The notes under the pieces are model-generated. The model had not been told where the DNA came from. It saw only the letters and a list, made by a program, of their open reading frames with translations, and searched no databases. A stretch of DNA of 62,906 nucleotides from Paenibacillus tyrphae (GTDB lineage Bacteria > Bacillota > Bacilli > Paenibacillales > NBRC-103111), in contig NZ_BSDJ01000041.1 of assembly GCF_027925525.1 (NCBI RefSeq), forward strand, positions 1-62,906, in the 5' to 3' direction. Positions 54,027 through 62,773 of this stretch are shown here, piece after piece. The translations under genes and the position numbers were made by a program. The stretch's first letter is position 1. The number at the start of each line of letters is the position of its first letter.

Positions 54027-54137
54027 GGAGAAATCGCGTTTCGCGGCGAGTTTTTTGCTCCATCCCCTTCTACTTCCATAAAATTCTAGGGGGATGGAGC
54101 AAAACGTGTCTGAGCTGAAGCGAAACGCGATTTCTCC
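54027..54137. repeat. 111-base long hairpin between cysK and pabB
   Basis: GGAGAAATCGCGTTTCGC (54027-54044) pairs perfectly with 54120-54137, and TTTTGCTCCATCCCC (54053-54067) pairs perfectly with 54090-54104, with an internal loop and a 22-base apical loop. The 359-base gap 53907-54265 contains no supported gene. The right inner arm shares TAGGGGGATGG with 8882-8892. Confidence 0.85.
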
Positions 54138-54265
54138 GCAGACTGCGCAAGGGGCCCGGGCTCTCCCGAAGAATCCCCTCCAATTTTCGCCACCCTTTTA
54201 TTCGTCCACAATTTCAAGTATACTAATCCCAACATTACACGACGAACGCAAAAGGAGGACGGAAC

Positions 54266-55828
54266 ATGCTCCTGACATCCTATCATCAATGGCAGCAGTG
54301 GGCTCAGGACTATACCGTGCTTCCATATGTTATCCGGTTTTCATTAGAGCAAAGCCGCCCGCTTTCCTGGGCGCCTATTTGGGAGGAAGCGGCTCCCGGT
54401 TCCTTCGTATTGGAGAGCGGCAAGGGCGGCCGCTACAGCTTTTTTGGCATTCGGCCCGTTTCGGCTATTCAAGGAACAGGCTACGAGGCGACGGTCACGC
54501 AGCAGGACAGCAGCGAAGAGAAGCGGCATGGAGCACCGCTGGAACTGGTCAAAAGCTGGCTCGCTCCTTTTCGCTCGCCGGTTGTAGAGGGGGCCCCGAA
54601 GTGGATAGGCGGATGTGTCGGGTTCTGGGGCTATGATGTGATCCGTACCATTGAGCGGCTGCCAGTTCGGGCGAAAGCCGATTTGCCCCTGCCCGATTAT
54701 GCTTTTGTTCGGGTGAACGAGCTTTGGATTATCGATCACGAAACCAATCAACTGTTTTGTGCGGTCCATACGGAGCTTTCGCCAAAGCAAGCAAAGGAGC
54801 CGGGCTGGCTTGAAGCCCGATATAAGGAAGCGGAGCAGTCCGCGGCCCGGATGAAAGTCTTGTGGGACCGATTGACGGAGGCTGCTGCCGATCCGCTTTT
54901 GCAGGAAGAAGTGGCCTGGAAGCGGAAGCTAATGGAAGAAGACCGCTTGCAAGTGGACGTGGACGCCATTGAAGGGATAGCTGCCGATTTTCCAAGAGAA
55001 GCCTACATGGATGCGGTACGAAAATCTCGCGATTATATCAGCGCCGGAGACGTGTTTCAGGTTAATCTGTCGGTGCGCCAGAACAAGCAGCTTGAGGCAT
55101 CGCCTGAAGAGATCTATGAATGGCTGCGGCTGGTGAATCCTTCCCCTTATATGGGACTGCTGCGTTTTCGTGATTTTCAGCTTGTATCGGGCTCCCCGGA
55201 GCTGCTGGTCCAGCTTGAACGAGGAACTGTCCGCACCCGCCCGATTGCAGGCACCCGTCCGCGCGGCATGAGCCCGGAAGAAGACCGGCAGATGGCGGAT
55301 GAGCTGATTCATCACGAGAAAGAACGGGCCGAGCATATCATGCTTGTCGATTTGGAGCGCAACGATCTCGGACGAATTTCGACATACGGGACTGTAAAGG
55401 TCAAAGACTTTATGGTCATTGAGTACTATTCCCACGTGATGCACATTGTGTCGGAAGTTGAAGGAAAGCTGGCCGAGGGACGCGATGCATTCGATGTCAT
55501 TGCCGCGACGTTTCCGGGCGGCACGATAACCGGCGCTCCGAAAATCCGCACCATGGAGATCATCGAGGAACTGGAGCCGGTGAGAAGAGGACCATATACC
55601 GGGTCTATCGGTTGGATTGACTATAATGGCGATATGGAATTTAATATAATCATACGCACGCTGATCGCAGCGGGCGGCACGGGATATGTGCAGGCCGGGG
55701 CGGGGATTGTCATCGACTCGATCCCGGAGAAGGAATACACCGAATCGATTAACAAAGCAAAAGCCATGTGGAAAGCAATCCAATATAGCGAACGAAATCC
55801 ATGTCCTGCGGGAGGTAGAAAATCATGA
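54266..55828 (+). CDS. pabB: Aminodeoxychorismate synthase component I (PabB)
   Basis: Chorismate-using enzyme of 520 residues. The anthranilate synthase I-like N-terminal domain is followed by the catalytic domain with SPELLVQL, RTRPIAGTRPRG, ERAEHIMLVDLERNDLGRI, GGTITGAPKIR and the terminal GAGIVIDSIPEKEY. ATG at 54266 after AAAGGAGG. It could in principle also act as TrpE; linkage to pabC and folP favours folate synthesis. Confidence 0.92.
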   Translation: MLLTSYHQWQQWAQDYTVLPYVIRFSLEQSRPLSWAPIWEEAAPGSFVLESGKGGRYSFFGIRPVSAIQGTGYEATVTQQDSSEEKRHGAPLELVKSWLAPFRSPVVEGAPKWIGGCVGFWGYDVIRTIERLPVRAKADLPLPDYAFVRVNELWIIDHETNQLFCAVHTELSPKQAKEPGWLEARYKEAEQSAARMKVLWDRLTEAAADPLLQEEVAWKRKLMEEDRLQVDVDAIEGIAADFPREAYMDAVRKSRDYISAGDVFQVNLSVRQNKQLEASPEEIYEWLRLVNPSPYMGLLRFRDFQLVSGSPELLVQLERGTVRTRPIAGTRPRGMSPEEDRQMADELIHHEKERAEHIMLVDLERNDLGRISTYGTVKVKDFMVIEYYSHVMHIVSEVEGKLAEGRDAFDVIAATFPGGTITGAPKIRTMEIIEELEPVRRGPYTGSIGWIDYNGDMEFNIIIRTLIAAGGTGYVQAGAGIVIDSIPEKEYTESINKAKAMWKAIQYSERNPCPAGGRKS

Positions 55829-56406
55829 TTTTGGTCATCGACAACTACGATTCGTTTACGTACAATTTGGTGCAGTATTTGGGAGAATTGGGCGAAAAGA
55901 TCGAGGTACGCCGCAACGACGAGATCGATCTGGAAGGGATCGAAGCGTTAAAGCCGGACCATATTCTAATCTCTCCGGGGCCTTGCACGCCCAACGAAGC
56001 GGGAATCAGCCTGTCGCTGATCGAACGCTTCAAAGGCCGGATTCCCATTCTCGGCGTCTGTCTCGGCCATCAATCGATCGGTCAGGCGTTTGGCGGCGAA
56101 GTGATCCGCGCAGAACGGCTGATGCACGGAAAGACGTCGGAAATATTCCACGACGGTCAAGGGATCTTCAAGGATATGCCGTCTCCGTTTACGGCAACGA
56201 GGTACCATTCCTTGATTGTAAAAAAAGAAACGCTGCCTGATTGCTTCGTGATCACCGCCGAAACGGCCGAGGGTGAAATTATGGGTCTGCGCCATAAAGA
56301 ATATCCGATCGAAGGGGTCCAATTCCATCCCGAATCGATCATTACCGATCATGGGCATCAAATGCTGCGCAATTTCTTGAACGAAACGGCAGTGAGCCAA
56401 GCGTGA
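55825..56406 (+). CDS. pabA: Glutamine amidotransferase component PabA/TrpG
   Basis: A 193-residue class I amidotransferase supplying ammonia to PabB. The triad is visible: Cys in GVCLGHQSIG (around residue 79) and His-Glu in FHPESI (around 170). In B. subtilis the same protein serves both folate and tryptophan synthesis. ATGA overlap with pabB; GTGA overlap with pabC. Confidence 0.95.
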   Translation: MILVIDNYDSFTYNLVQYLGELGEKIEVRRNDEIDLEGIEALKPDHILISPGPCTPNEAGISLSLIERFKGRIPILGVCLGHQSIGQAFGGEVIRAERLMHGKTSEIFHDGQGIFKDMPSPFTATRYHSLIVKKETLPDCFVITAETAEGEIMGLRHKEYPIEGVQFHPESIITDHGHQMLRNFLNETAVSQA

Positions 56407-57284
56407 AAATCGATTTAAACGGAAACGTCATAGAGGAACAAAAGGCCGTGGTCTCCGTATACGACCACGGTTTTCTTTACGGTATGGGCTTATTCGAGAC
56501 GTTCCGCACCTATGGCGGGCGTCCCTTTTTGCTGGAATGGCATTTGGAGCGGCTGGCCGTCGGCTGCCGGGAGCTGGACATCCGCTATGTTCCCGATCCG
56601 GACGGCTTGCAGGCCCGGATTCGCAGGCTGCTTGAAGCTAACGCATTGACGGATGCCTACTTCCGCTTCACGGTTACGGCAGGTACAGATATTCTCGGTC
56701 TTCCGGCCGAACCGTACAAGTACCCTACGGAAATCCTTTATGTAAAATCATTGCCGCCTGTCGATTCGTCAGTTTATAGCAGCGGCAAGTCGCTGCAGCT
56801 CCTCGAATCGCGTCGAAACTCGCCGGAAGGAACGATTCGACACAAGTCGCTGCATTATATGAACAATATTTTGGCGAAACAAGAACTCCGGCGCTATCCT
56901 TGGGCGACTCAGGCGGAAGGTCTCCTGCTGGATGCCCAAGGCTTCTTGTCGGAAGGGATCGTCAGCAATTTGTTTTTTGTACGCGGCGGGGAGCTGCATA
57001 CGCCTTCGGCGGAAACAGGGCTTCTGCCCGGCATCACGAGACGCTATGTGATGACGGCGGCGCGAGAGACCGGATTATCCGTATCGGAGGGCCTGTACAG
57101 GTGGGAAGATCTTACCGGAGCGGACGAAATATTTTTGACGAATTCCATTCAAGAAATCATTCCGGTTACAAGGCTGTTCGACCGGGAAGGGAATGCACGC
57201 ACCGTCGGCGACGGCACGGCAGGTCCTGTCACGGCAAAATTGCTGTCCCAATATAGGAACTCTTGTTCTTATTTGGTACAATAG
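56403..57284 (+). CDS. pabC: 4-amino-4-deoxychorismate lyase PabC
   Basis: PLP fold-type IV lyase of 293 residues that forms p-aminobenzoate. The Schiff-base Lys lies in IRHKSLHYMNNILAKQE (around residue 144), and EGIVSNLFFVRGGEL and TPSAETGLLPGITR are typical. GTG at 56403 overlaps pabA. Confidence 0.93.
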   Translation: MKIDLNGNVIEEQKAVVSVYDHGFLYGMGLFETFRTYGGRPFLLEWHLERLAVGCRELDIRYVPDPDGLQARIRRLLEANALTDAYFRFTVTAGTDILGLPAEPYKYPTEILYVKSLPPVDSSVYSSGKSLQLLESRRNSPEGTIRHKSLHYMNNILAKQELRRYPWATQAEGLLLDAQGFLSEGIVSNLFFVRGGELHTPSAETGLLPGITRRYVMTAARETGLSVSEGLYRWEDLTGADEIFLTNSIQEIIPVTRLFDREGNARTVGDGTAGPVTAKLLSQYRNSCSYLVQ

Positions 57285-57305
57285 CTAAAGCTAAGGGGGA
57301 AAATT

Positions 57306-58136
57306 ATGAATGCGAGCGTGACGGATTCTAACAAGCTCAAGCAGCTGTTGAGCGGGTCGAAGACGGTCGTGATGGGGATTCTCAATGCCACCCCGGACTC
57401 CTTCTCGGACGGGGGCCGGTACATTGATCCGATCGCTGCCGTAGCCCGGGCATTGGAGATGATCGCGCAGGGAGCCGATATCATTGACGTAGGCGGCGAA
57501 TCGACGCGTCCCGGCGCTCCGGCCGTTTCGCTGGAAGAAGAGCTGGAGCGGGTCATTCCCGTCATTCGCGCGCTGCGGCAGGCGGGCATCGATACGCCGA
57601 TTTCCATCGACACGTACAAAGCCGAAACGGCGAGACAAGCGATGGCCGCGGGCGCAAGTCTGCTCAACGATATATGGGGATTGCAGAAGGAGCCGGACAT
57701 GGCCCGCGTAGCTGTGGAATACGGCTGCCCGATCGTTCTGATGCATAATCGCACCGAAGCGGTGTATGCTAACTTTATCCAAGACGTGATCGAGGATTTG
57801 CGGGAAACGGTTCGTCGGGCGCACCAAGCAGGAATTCGCGACGAGCAGATTATTTTGGACCCGGGCATCGGATTTGCCAAAACGTACGAGAACAATTTGC
57901 AGCTCATGAACCATCTGGACCGGATCGTCTCCTTAGGTTACCCTGTGTTGCTCGGCACGTCGCGCAAAAGCATGATCCGCCGTGCGCTGGATTTGCCGAC
58001 GGACGACGTGGTAGAAGGAACCGCGGCTACCGTTGCGCTCGGCATTGCCCAAGGCTGCCGGATCGTCAGAGTGCATGATGTGAAAGCCATGCGGCGTGTT
58101 GCCGACATGACCGATGCCATAACGCGGCACCGATGA
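57306..58136 (+). CDS. folP: Dihydropteroate synthase
   Basis: A 276-residue TIM-barrel enzyme, target of sulfonamides. MGILNATPDSFSDGG and DIIDVGGESTRPGA are the two family signatures, followed by IVLMHNR. ATG at 57306 after AAGGGGGA. Confidence 0.96.
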   Translation: MNASVTDSNKLKQLLSGSKTVVMGILNATPDSFSDGGRYIDPIAAVARALEMIAQGADIIDVGGESTRPGAPAVSLEEELERVIPVIRALRQAGIDTPISIDTYKAETARQAMAAGASLLNDIWGLQKEPDMARVAVEYGCPIVLMHNRTEAVYANFIQDVIEDLRETVRRAHQAGIRDEQIILDPGIGFAKTYENNLQLMNHLDRIVSLGYPVLLGTSRKSMIRRALDLPTDDVVEGTAATVALGIAQGCRIVRVHDVKAMRRVADMTDAITRHR

Positions 58137-58184
58137 AGCGGCTGCTTGCACGATGCGACCGCGACTTGAAGGAGGAATATGAAG

Positions 58185-58553
58185 TTGGATAAAATGATGC
58201 TGAAAGGGATGGCCTTTTACGGATACCATGGCGTTTTCCCAGAGGAAAATAAGCTGGGGCAGCGCTACTACGTGGATGTGGAGCTGTACCTACCACTAGA
58301 CCGGGCGGGCCGCTCTGACCGGGTGGAAGACACCGTCAATTATGCTGAGGTACATGACCTGATCAAAACGATTGTCGAGCAGAAAACGTTCAAGCTGGTC
58401 GAGGCGCTGGCTGAGCATATTGCATCTGAGGTATTGCGAACTTATACTAGTATAAATGAATTGACCGTTCGCGTTGTCAAGCCGCACCCGCCGGTTGCCG
58501 TTCATTTTGACGGCTTCACGGTCGAAATTCACAGGAAGCGGGAAGCTCGCTGA
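58185..58553 (+). CDS. folB: Dihydroneopterin aldolase
   Basis: A 122-residue folate enzyme with GMAFYGYHGVFPEENKLGQ and the catalytic Lys in VRVVKPHPP. TTG at 58185 is preferred: it is nine bases after AAGGAGG and gives MDKM, like B. subtilis MDK. ATG at 58179 would be only three bases from the ribosome-binding site. The stop overlaps the folK start. Confidence 0.92.
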   Translation: MDKMMLKGMAFYGYHGVFPEENKLGQRYYVDVELYLPLDRAGRSDRVEDTVNYAEVHDLIKTIVEQKTFKLVEALAEHIASEVLRTYTSINELTVRVVKPHPPVAVHFDGFTVEIHRKREAR

Positions 58554-59077
58554 TGAACGATGGAGATATGCAATCGGCCGAAGCTTGCGAACGGGCTTAC
58601 ATCGGACTTGGCTCCAATATCGGGGACAGGGAGCGCTTCCTGACGGAAGCCGTTCGCTTGCTTCAGGAGCATCCGCAGATTCACGTTACCGGCCAATCGG
58701 CCTTGTACGAGACCGATCCGGTTGGCTATACGGATCAAGCCCCCTTTTTGAATATGGCGATCGAGGTGACGACGACGCTCTCCCCGGAGCAACTGCTGGA
58801 GCAGTTGATGGAAACAGAACGGCAGCTTGGCCGTGTCCGCGATATTCGCTGGGGCCCTCGTACCATTGACCTTGATATGCTGATGTACGGCGACGTCAGA
58901 CGGCACCAGCCCGAATTGACACTGCCGCACCCGCGCATGCATGAGCGGGCATTCGTTCTGATCCCTCTTATCGAGGTATTGGAGCTTCATCACCAGCCGC
59001 AGGCCGTGCCTTTACGGGCGTTTTTGGAGCGTGCGGAAGGAAAGGAAGGCGTTACACTTTGGAAAAAAATGCAGTAG
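58553..59077 (+). CDS. folK: HPPK: 6-hydroxymethyl-7,8-dihydropterin pyrophosphokinase
   Basis: A 174-residue enzyme with AYIGLGSNIGDRERFL and the signature RWGPRTIDLDMLMYG. The start overlaps the folB stop by one base. The last 19 bases overlap yazB. Confidence 0.95.
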   Translation: MNDGDMQSAEACERAYIGLGSNIGDRERFLTEAVRLLQEHPQIHVTGQSALYETDPVGYTDQAPFLNMAIEVTTTLSPEQLLEQLMETERQLGRVRDIRWGPRTIDLDMLMYGDVRRHQPELTLPHPRMHERAFVLIPLIEVLELHHQPQAVPLRAFLERAEGKEGVTLWKKMQ

Positions 59078-59274
59078 CCCAGCGCATTCGCGCTTTTCGC
59101 AAATTAAAAGGTTTTACCCAAAACGAACTGGCGGAACGGTTGGACGTTTCCATTGCCGTACTCGGCTCCATCGAGCGGGGAACGCGCAAGGCGGATCCGA
59201 AAATCGTTCGTAAAATATGCGAAACGCTGGGAATCGAGCCGGAAGAGCTTTATTTCCAAGCAAGCGGTAAATAA
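59059..59274 (+). CDS. yazB: XRE-family helix-turn-helix protein (YazB-like)
   Basis: A 71-residue Cro/CI-type HTH protein that is little more than the DNA-binding domain (KGFTQNELAERLDVSIAVLGSIERG). TTG at 59059, nine bases after GGAAGG, lies inside folK. It is the same position as yazB in B. subtilis; its targets are unknown. Confidence 0.9.
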   Translation: MEKNAVAQRIRAFRKLKGFTQNELAERLDVSIAVLGSIERGTRKADPKIVRKICETLGIEPEELYFQASGK

Positions 59275-59302
59275 AATCACCCTCTCGGAAAGGAGAGATA
59301 CG

Positions 59303-60295
59303 ATGTTAACGATAGGCAATGTCACCGCCCCGAACAAAGTGGTCCTGGCCCCGATGGCAGGCGTCTGCAATCCGGCTTTTCGCTTGATTGCGAAAGAGTT
59401 CGGCTGCGGCCTCGTCTGTGCCGAGATGGTCAGCGATAAGGCCATCCTGCATGGAAATCACCGCACGCTGGAGATGCTGTACGTCGACGAGCGGGAGAAG
59501 CCGCTTAGCCTGCAAATTTTCGGTGGCGACACCGAAACGCTCGTCGAAGCGGCCAAATATGTAGACCAGCATACGAATGCGGACATCATCGATATCAACA
59601 TGGGCTGTCCTGTGCCCAAAATTACAAAATGCGACGCGGGGGCGCGTTGGCTGCTGGACCCCGACAAAATCGAGCAGATGGTCTCGATCGTCAGCCGGTC
59701 CGTCAGCAAACCGCTAACCGTTAAAATGCGGATTGGCTGGGACGACGACCATATTTACGCGGTTCGGAACGCGAAAGCTGTCGAAAACGGCGGCGGCGCA
59801 GCCGTATCCGTTCATGGGCGTACGAGAGTGCAAATGTATACCGGACACGCGAACTGGGACATCATTAAAGAGGTTAAGGAAGCCGTTTCGATTCCGGTGA
59901 TCGGCAACGGGGACGTCTTTACCCCCGAGGATGCGAAGCGGATGCTCGACCAGACCGGCGTCGACGGAGTCATGATCGGCCGCGCGGCACTGGGCAATCC
60001 GTGGATGCTGTACCGGACCATCCAATATTTGACCAAAGGCGAGCTTCCTCCGGATCCGAGCCCGCAAGAGAAGATCCGCATCGCGGTGCTGCATTTGGAC
60101 CGGTTGACGGCGTTGAAAGGCGAAGCGGTGGCGGTCAAGGAAATGCGCAAGCATCTGGCCTGGTACCTGAAGGGGCTGCACGGAGCTGCGCGGATCAAAG
60201 ACGCCATTATGGAGCAGACGAAACGGGACGCCATGGTTCAGCTTCTCACCGACTTTATCGAAACGCTCGACCAACGCGAGGCAACCGTCCACTAG
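59303..60295 (+). CDS. dusB: tRNA-dihydrouridine synthase DusB
   Basis: FMN-dependent reductase of 330 residues. MLTIGNVTAPNKVVLAPMAGVCN, the catalytic Cys in NMGCPVPKITKCDAG (around residue 100), VHGRTRVQMYTG and IGNGDVFTPEDA are clear. ATG at 59303 after AAAGGAGAG is chosen; the open upstream extension overlaps yazB and lacks similarity. Confidence 0.95.
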   Translation: MLTIGNVTAPNKVVLAPMAGVCNPAFRLIAKEFGCGLVCAEMVSDKAILHGNHRTLEMLYVDEREKPLSLQIFGGDTETLVEAAKYVDQHTNADIIDINMGCPVPKITKCDAGARWLLDPDKIEQMVSIVSRSVSKPLTVKMRIGWDDDHIYAVRNAKAVENGGGAAVSVHGRTRVQMYTGHANWDIIKEVKEAVSIPVIGNGDVFTPEDAKRMLDQTGVDGVMIGRAALGNPWMLYRTIQYLTKGELPPDPSPQEKIRIAVLHLDRLTALKGEAVAVKEMRKHLAWYLKGLHGAARIKDAIMEQTKRDAMVQLLTDFIETLDQREATVH

Positions 60296-60333
60296 TCCGG
60301 TTCGATGGGCGAAACCGGGGCGTTTGGCTTCAA

Positions 60334-60362
60334 TTGACATTTGAATGGGGTTGCAATATAAT
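60334..60362 (+). promoter_or_regulatory. Full-consensus sigma-A promoter for greA
   Basis: TTGACA (60334-60339), 17 bp, TATAAT (60357-60362). It leaves an untranslated leader of roughly 125 bases before greA in which I see no known riboswitch. Confidence 0.88.
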
Positions 60363-60495
60363 CAGTCAATAGTCATTTGCGGCCGACGATTGGTGGCATC
60401 AAGCAGCGTCGCGTTCATATAGTAATTATCAGTGAATTCATACTCGATTGGGCTCGAAATATGAAAATCTTTCACACGACGGGAGATAGGTAGTA

Positions 60496-60972
60496 ATGGC
60501 GGAAAAAGAAGTCATTCTCACGCAGGAAGGTTTGAAAAAGCTCGAGGAAGAGCTGGAGCATTTAAAGTCGGTGAAGCGCCGCGAGGTGGCGGAACGGATT
60601 AAAGTGGCGATCGGCTACGGCGATATCAGCGAGAACTCGGAATACGAAGATGCCAAGAACGAACAAGCGTTCGTTGAGGGGCGTATTATCACTTTGGAGA
60701 AAATGCTGCGCAACGCGCGGATTATCAACAACGACGAAGTCGACACGGATGCGGTAAACGTCGGTTCCATCGTCATCTTGAAGGACCTCGAATTCGGGGA
60801 TATCGTCGAATACTCCATCGTGGGCACGGCGGAATCCGACCCGTTCCAAAACAAAATTTCCAACGAAAGCCCGGTCGGCAAAGCCATTCTTGGCAAGCGC
60901 AAAGGGGCAGTCGTTGACGTCAGCGTACCGGCAGGCGTTATTCAGTACGAAATTATCGATATCAAGAAGTAA
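60496..60972 (+). CDS. greA: Transcription elongation factor GreA
   Basis: A 158-residue cleavage factor for backtracked RNA polymerase. The N-terminal coiled coil carries the catalytic acidic tip in GDISENSEYEDAKNEQAF (around 40-57). The C-terminal domain has GSIVILKDLE and SPVGKAILGKRKGAVV. ATG at 60496. In B. subtilis greA is elsewhere, so its place before lysS is a difference. Confidence 0.96.
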   Translation: MAEKEVILTQEGLKKLEEELEHLKSVKRREVAERIKVAIGYGDISENSEYEDAKNEQAFVEGRIITLEKMLRNARIINNDEVDTDAVNVGSIVILKDLEFGDIVEYSIVGTAESDPFQNKISNESPVGKAILGKRKGAVVDVSVPAGVIQYEIIDIKK

Positions 60973-60987
60973 ACGGCGACAACAAAA

Positions 60988-61011
60988 GGAGCTTCCTCAG
61001 GAAGCTTTTTT
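60988..61011 (+). terminator. Terminator after greA
   Basis: AGCTTCCT (60990-60997), C, AGGAAGCT (60999-61006), then T5. It lies only about 50 bases before lysS, so it may attenuate rather than block read-through. Confidence 0.75.
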
Positions 61012-61058
61012 GACTATAGGGCCGGGAAGCTTTACTTACGAACCAAGGAGCTGGAAAC

Positions 61059-62555
61059 ATGACTGTGGAATTGGAATTGAATGAATTGCTGCAAATTCGG
61101 CGCAACAAATTGGATGAACTGCGCGGTCTCGGGGTTGATCCGTTCGGCCAAAAGTTCGAAAGAACGCACCATGCCGGCGATATTTTCAAAGCCTACGAAG
61201 ACAAATCCAAGGAAGAGCTTGAAGCGCTTTCCGCCGAAGTAAGCATTGCCGGGCGCATTATGCAGAAGCGGGAAATGGGCAAAGCAGGCTTTGCGCATAT
61301 TCAGGACATCACTGGCAAGATTCAAATTTACGTGCGCGCCGATGCGTTGGAAGAAGCTAAATACAAAGCGTACGAACTGTTGGATATCGGCGATTTGATC
61401 GGCGTTCGCGGCACCGTCTTCAAGACGAAAACGGGCGAGCTCTCCGTTAAAGCGACAGCGGTAGAAGTTCTGTCCAAATCGCTTCTGCCTTTGCCGGAGA
61501 AGTATCACGGGCTCAAAGATGTCGAGCTGCGATACCGTCAACGTTACGTCGATCTGATCATGAACCAAGACGTGCAGCAGACCTTCATTTTGCGTTCCAA
61601 AATCATTCAGTCGATGCGCCGCTATCTGGATTCCCGTGGCTATTTGGAAGTCGAGACGCCAACCCTGCATGCCATTGCAGGCGGTGCGGCCGCTCGTCCT
61701 TTCATCACGCATCATAATGCGCTGGACATGCAGCTGTATATGCGGATTGCGATTGAGCTGCATTTGAAGCGTTTGATTGTCGGCGGGATGGAAAAAGTGT
61801 ATGAAATCGGACGGGTCTACCGTAACGAAGGTATTTCGACGCGCCATAACCCGGAATTTACGATGATCGAGCTGTACGAAGCGTATGCCGACTATAAAGA
61901 CATCATGAAGCTGACGGAAGAGATGATCGCGCATATTGCTCAGGAAGTGCTGGGCACGACCAAAATTACGTATCAAGATCAAGAAATCGATCTTGCTCCG
62001 TCGTGGCGTCGCGTCTCGATGGTCGATGCGATTAAAGAAGTGACGGGCGTTGACTTCAGCGTTCAGATGACGGACGAGGAAGCGCATCGCTTGGCCAAAG
62101 AACACAAAGTGCCGGTTGAGCCGATGATGACCTTCGGTCATATCGTGAACCAGTTCTTTGAGACGTTCGTCGAGGAGACGCTTATTCAGCCTACATTCAT
62201 CACGGGGCATCCGGTGGCGATTTCCCCGCTGGCGAAAAAGAGCGAGCAGGACCCTCGGTTCACGGACCGTTTCGAGCTGTTTATTGTGGCGCGTGAGCAC
62301 GCCAATGCGTTCACTGAGCTGAACGATCCGATCGATCAGCGGGAGCGGTTTGAAGCGCAGTTGGTGGAACGGGAGCAGGGGAATGACGAGGCGCATGAAA
62401 TGGACGAAGACTTCGTACGCGCGCTTGAATACGGTATGCCGCCGACCGGAGGTCTCGGGATCGGGATCGACCGTCTGGTGATGCTGCTTACGAATGCGCC
62501 GTCGATTCGCGACGTGCTGCTTTTCCCGTTGATGCGCGAGCGTCAAGGCGAATAA
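61059..62555 (+). CDS. lysS: Lysyl-tRNA synthetase (class II)
   Basis: A 498-residue class IIb synthetase. The N-terminal OB fold (about 55-145; VSIAGRIMQKREMGKAGFAHI) precedes the catalytic core with motif 2 VYEIGRVYRNEGISTRHNPEFTMIE (shown in part: RNEGISTRHNPEFT) and motif 3 GGLGIGIDRLVMLL. ATG at 61059 after AAGGAG. It is the last protein gene before an rRNA operon, as in B. subtilis. Confidence 0.97.
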   Translation: MTVELELNELLQIRRNKLDELRGLGVDPFGQKFERTHHAGDIFKAYEDKSKEELEALSAEVSIAGRIMQKREMGKAGFAHIQDITGKIQIYVRADALEEAKYKAYELLDIGDLIGVRGTVFKTKTGELSVKATAVEVLSKSLLPLPEKYHGLKDVELRYRQRYVDLIMNQDVQQTFILRSKIIQSMRRYLDSRGYLEVETPTLHAIAGGAAARPFITHHNALDMQLYMRIAIELHLKRLIVGGMEKVYEIGRVYRNEGISTRHNPEFTMIELYEAYADYKDIMKLTEEMIAHIAQEVLGTTKITYQDQEIDLAPSWRRVSMVDAIKEVTGVDFSVQMTDEEAHRLAKEHKVPVEPMMTFGHIVNQFFETFVEETLIQPTFITGHPVAISPLAKKSEQDPRFTDRFELFIVAREHANAFTELNDPIDQRERFEAQLVEREQGNDEAHEMDEDFVRALEYGMPPTGGLGIGIDRLVMLLTNAPSIRDVLLFPLMRERQGE

Positions 62556-62569
62556 TTTCGGACAAGCAA

Positions 62570-62608
62570 AACATGCTTCGCCCTTTGCAGGGGAAGCATG
62601 TTTTTTTT
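62570..62608 (+). terminator. Terminator after lysS
   Basis: AACATGCTTC (62570-62579) pairs with GAAGCATGTT (62593-62602), then T6. Confidence 0.9.
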
Positions 62609-62647
62609 GTTTGCTTTAGAGTGGTTTTGAGAGGAACAAAATAACAG

Positions 62648-62676
62648 TTGCAAAGTATAGGAGCGTTTGGTATATT
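62648..62676 (+). promoter_or_regulatory. rRNA operon promoter P1
   Basis: TTGCAA (62648-62653), 17 bp, TATATT (62671-62676). Confidence 0.7.
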
Positions 62677-62743
62677 AGTCATTGTCGCTTCTGCGGTTGA
62701 GCTCAAAAGAGCCGAGCATGAAAAAAGAAATTAAAAATAATGC

Positions 62744-62773
62744 TTGCAATCAGCTAGGTAGATGTGATATATT
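62744..62773 (+). promoter_or_regulatory. rRNA operon promoter P2
   Basis: TTGCAA (62744-62749), 18 bp, TATATT (62768-62773), preceded by an A-rich UP-element-like stretch (62720-62740). It uses the same hexamers as P1, whose -10 lies 97 bases upstream, the tandem layout typical of Bacillales rrn operons. Confidence 0.8.
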
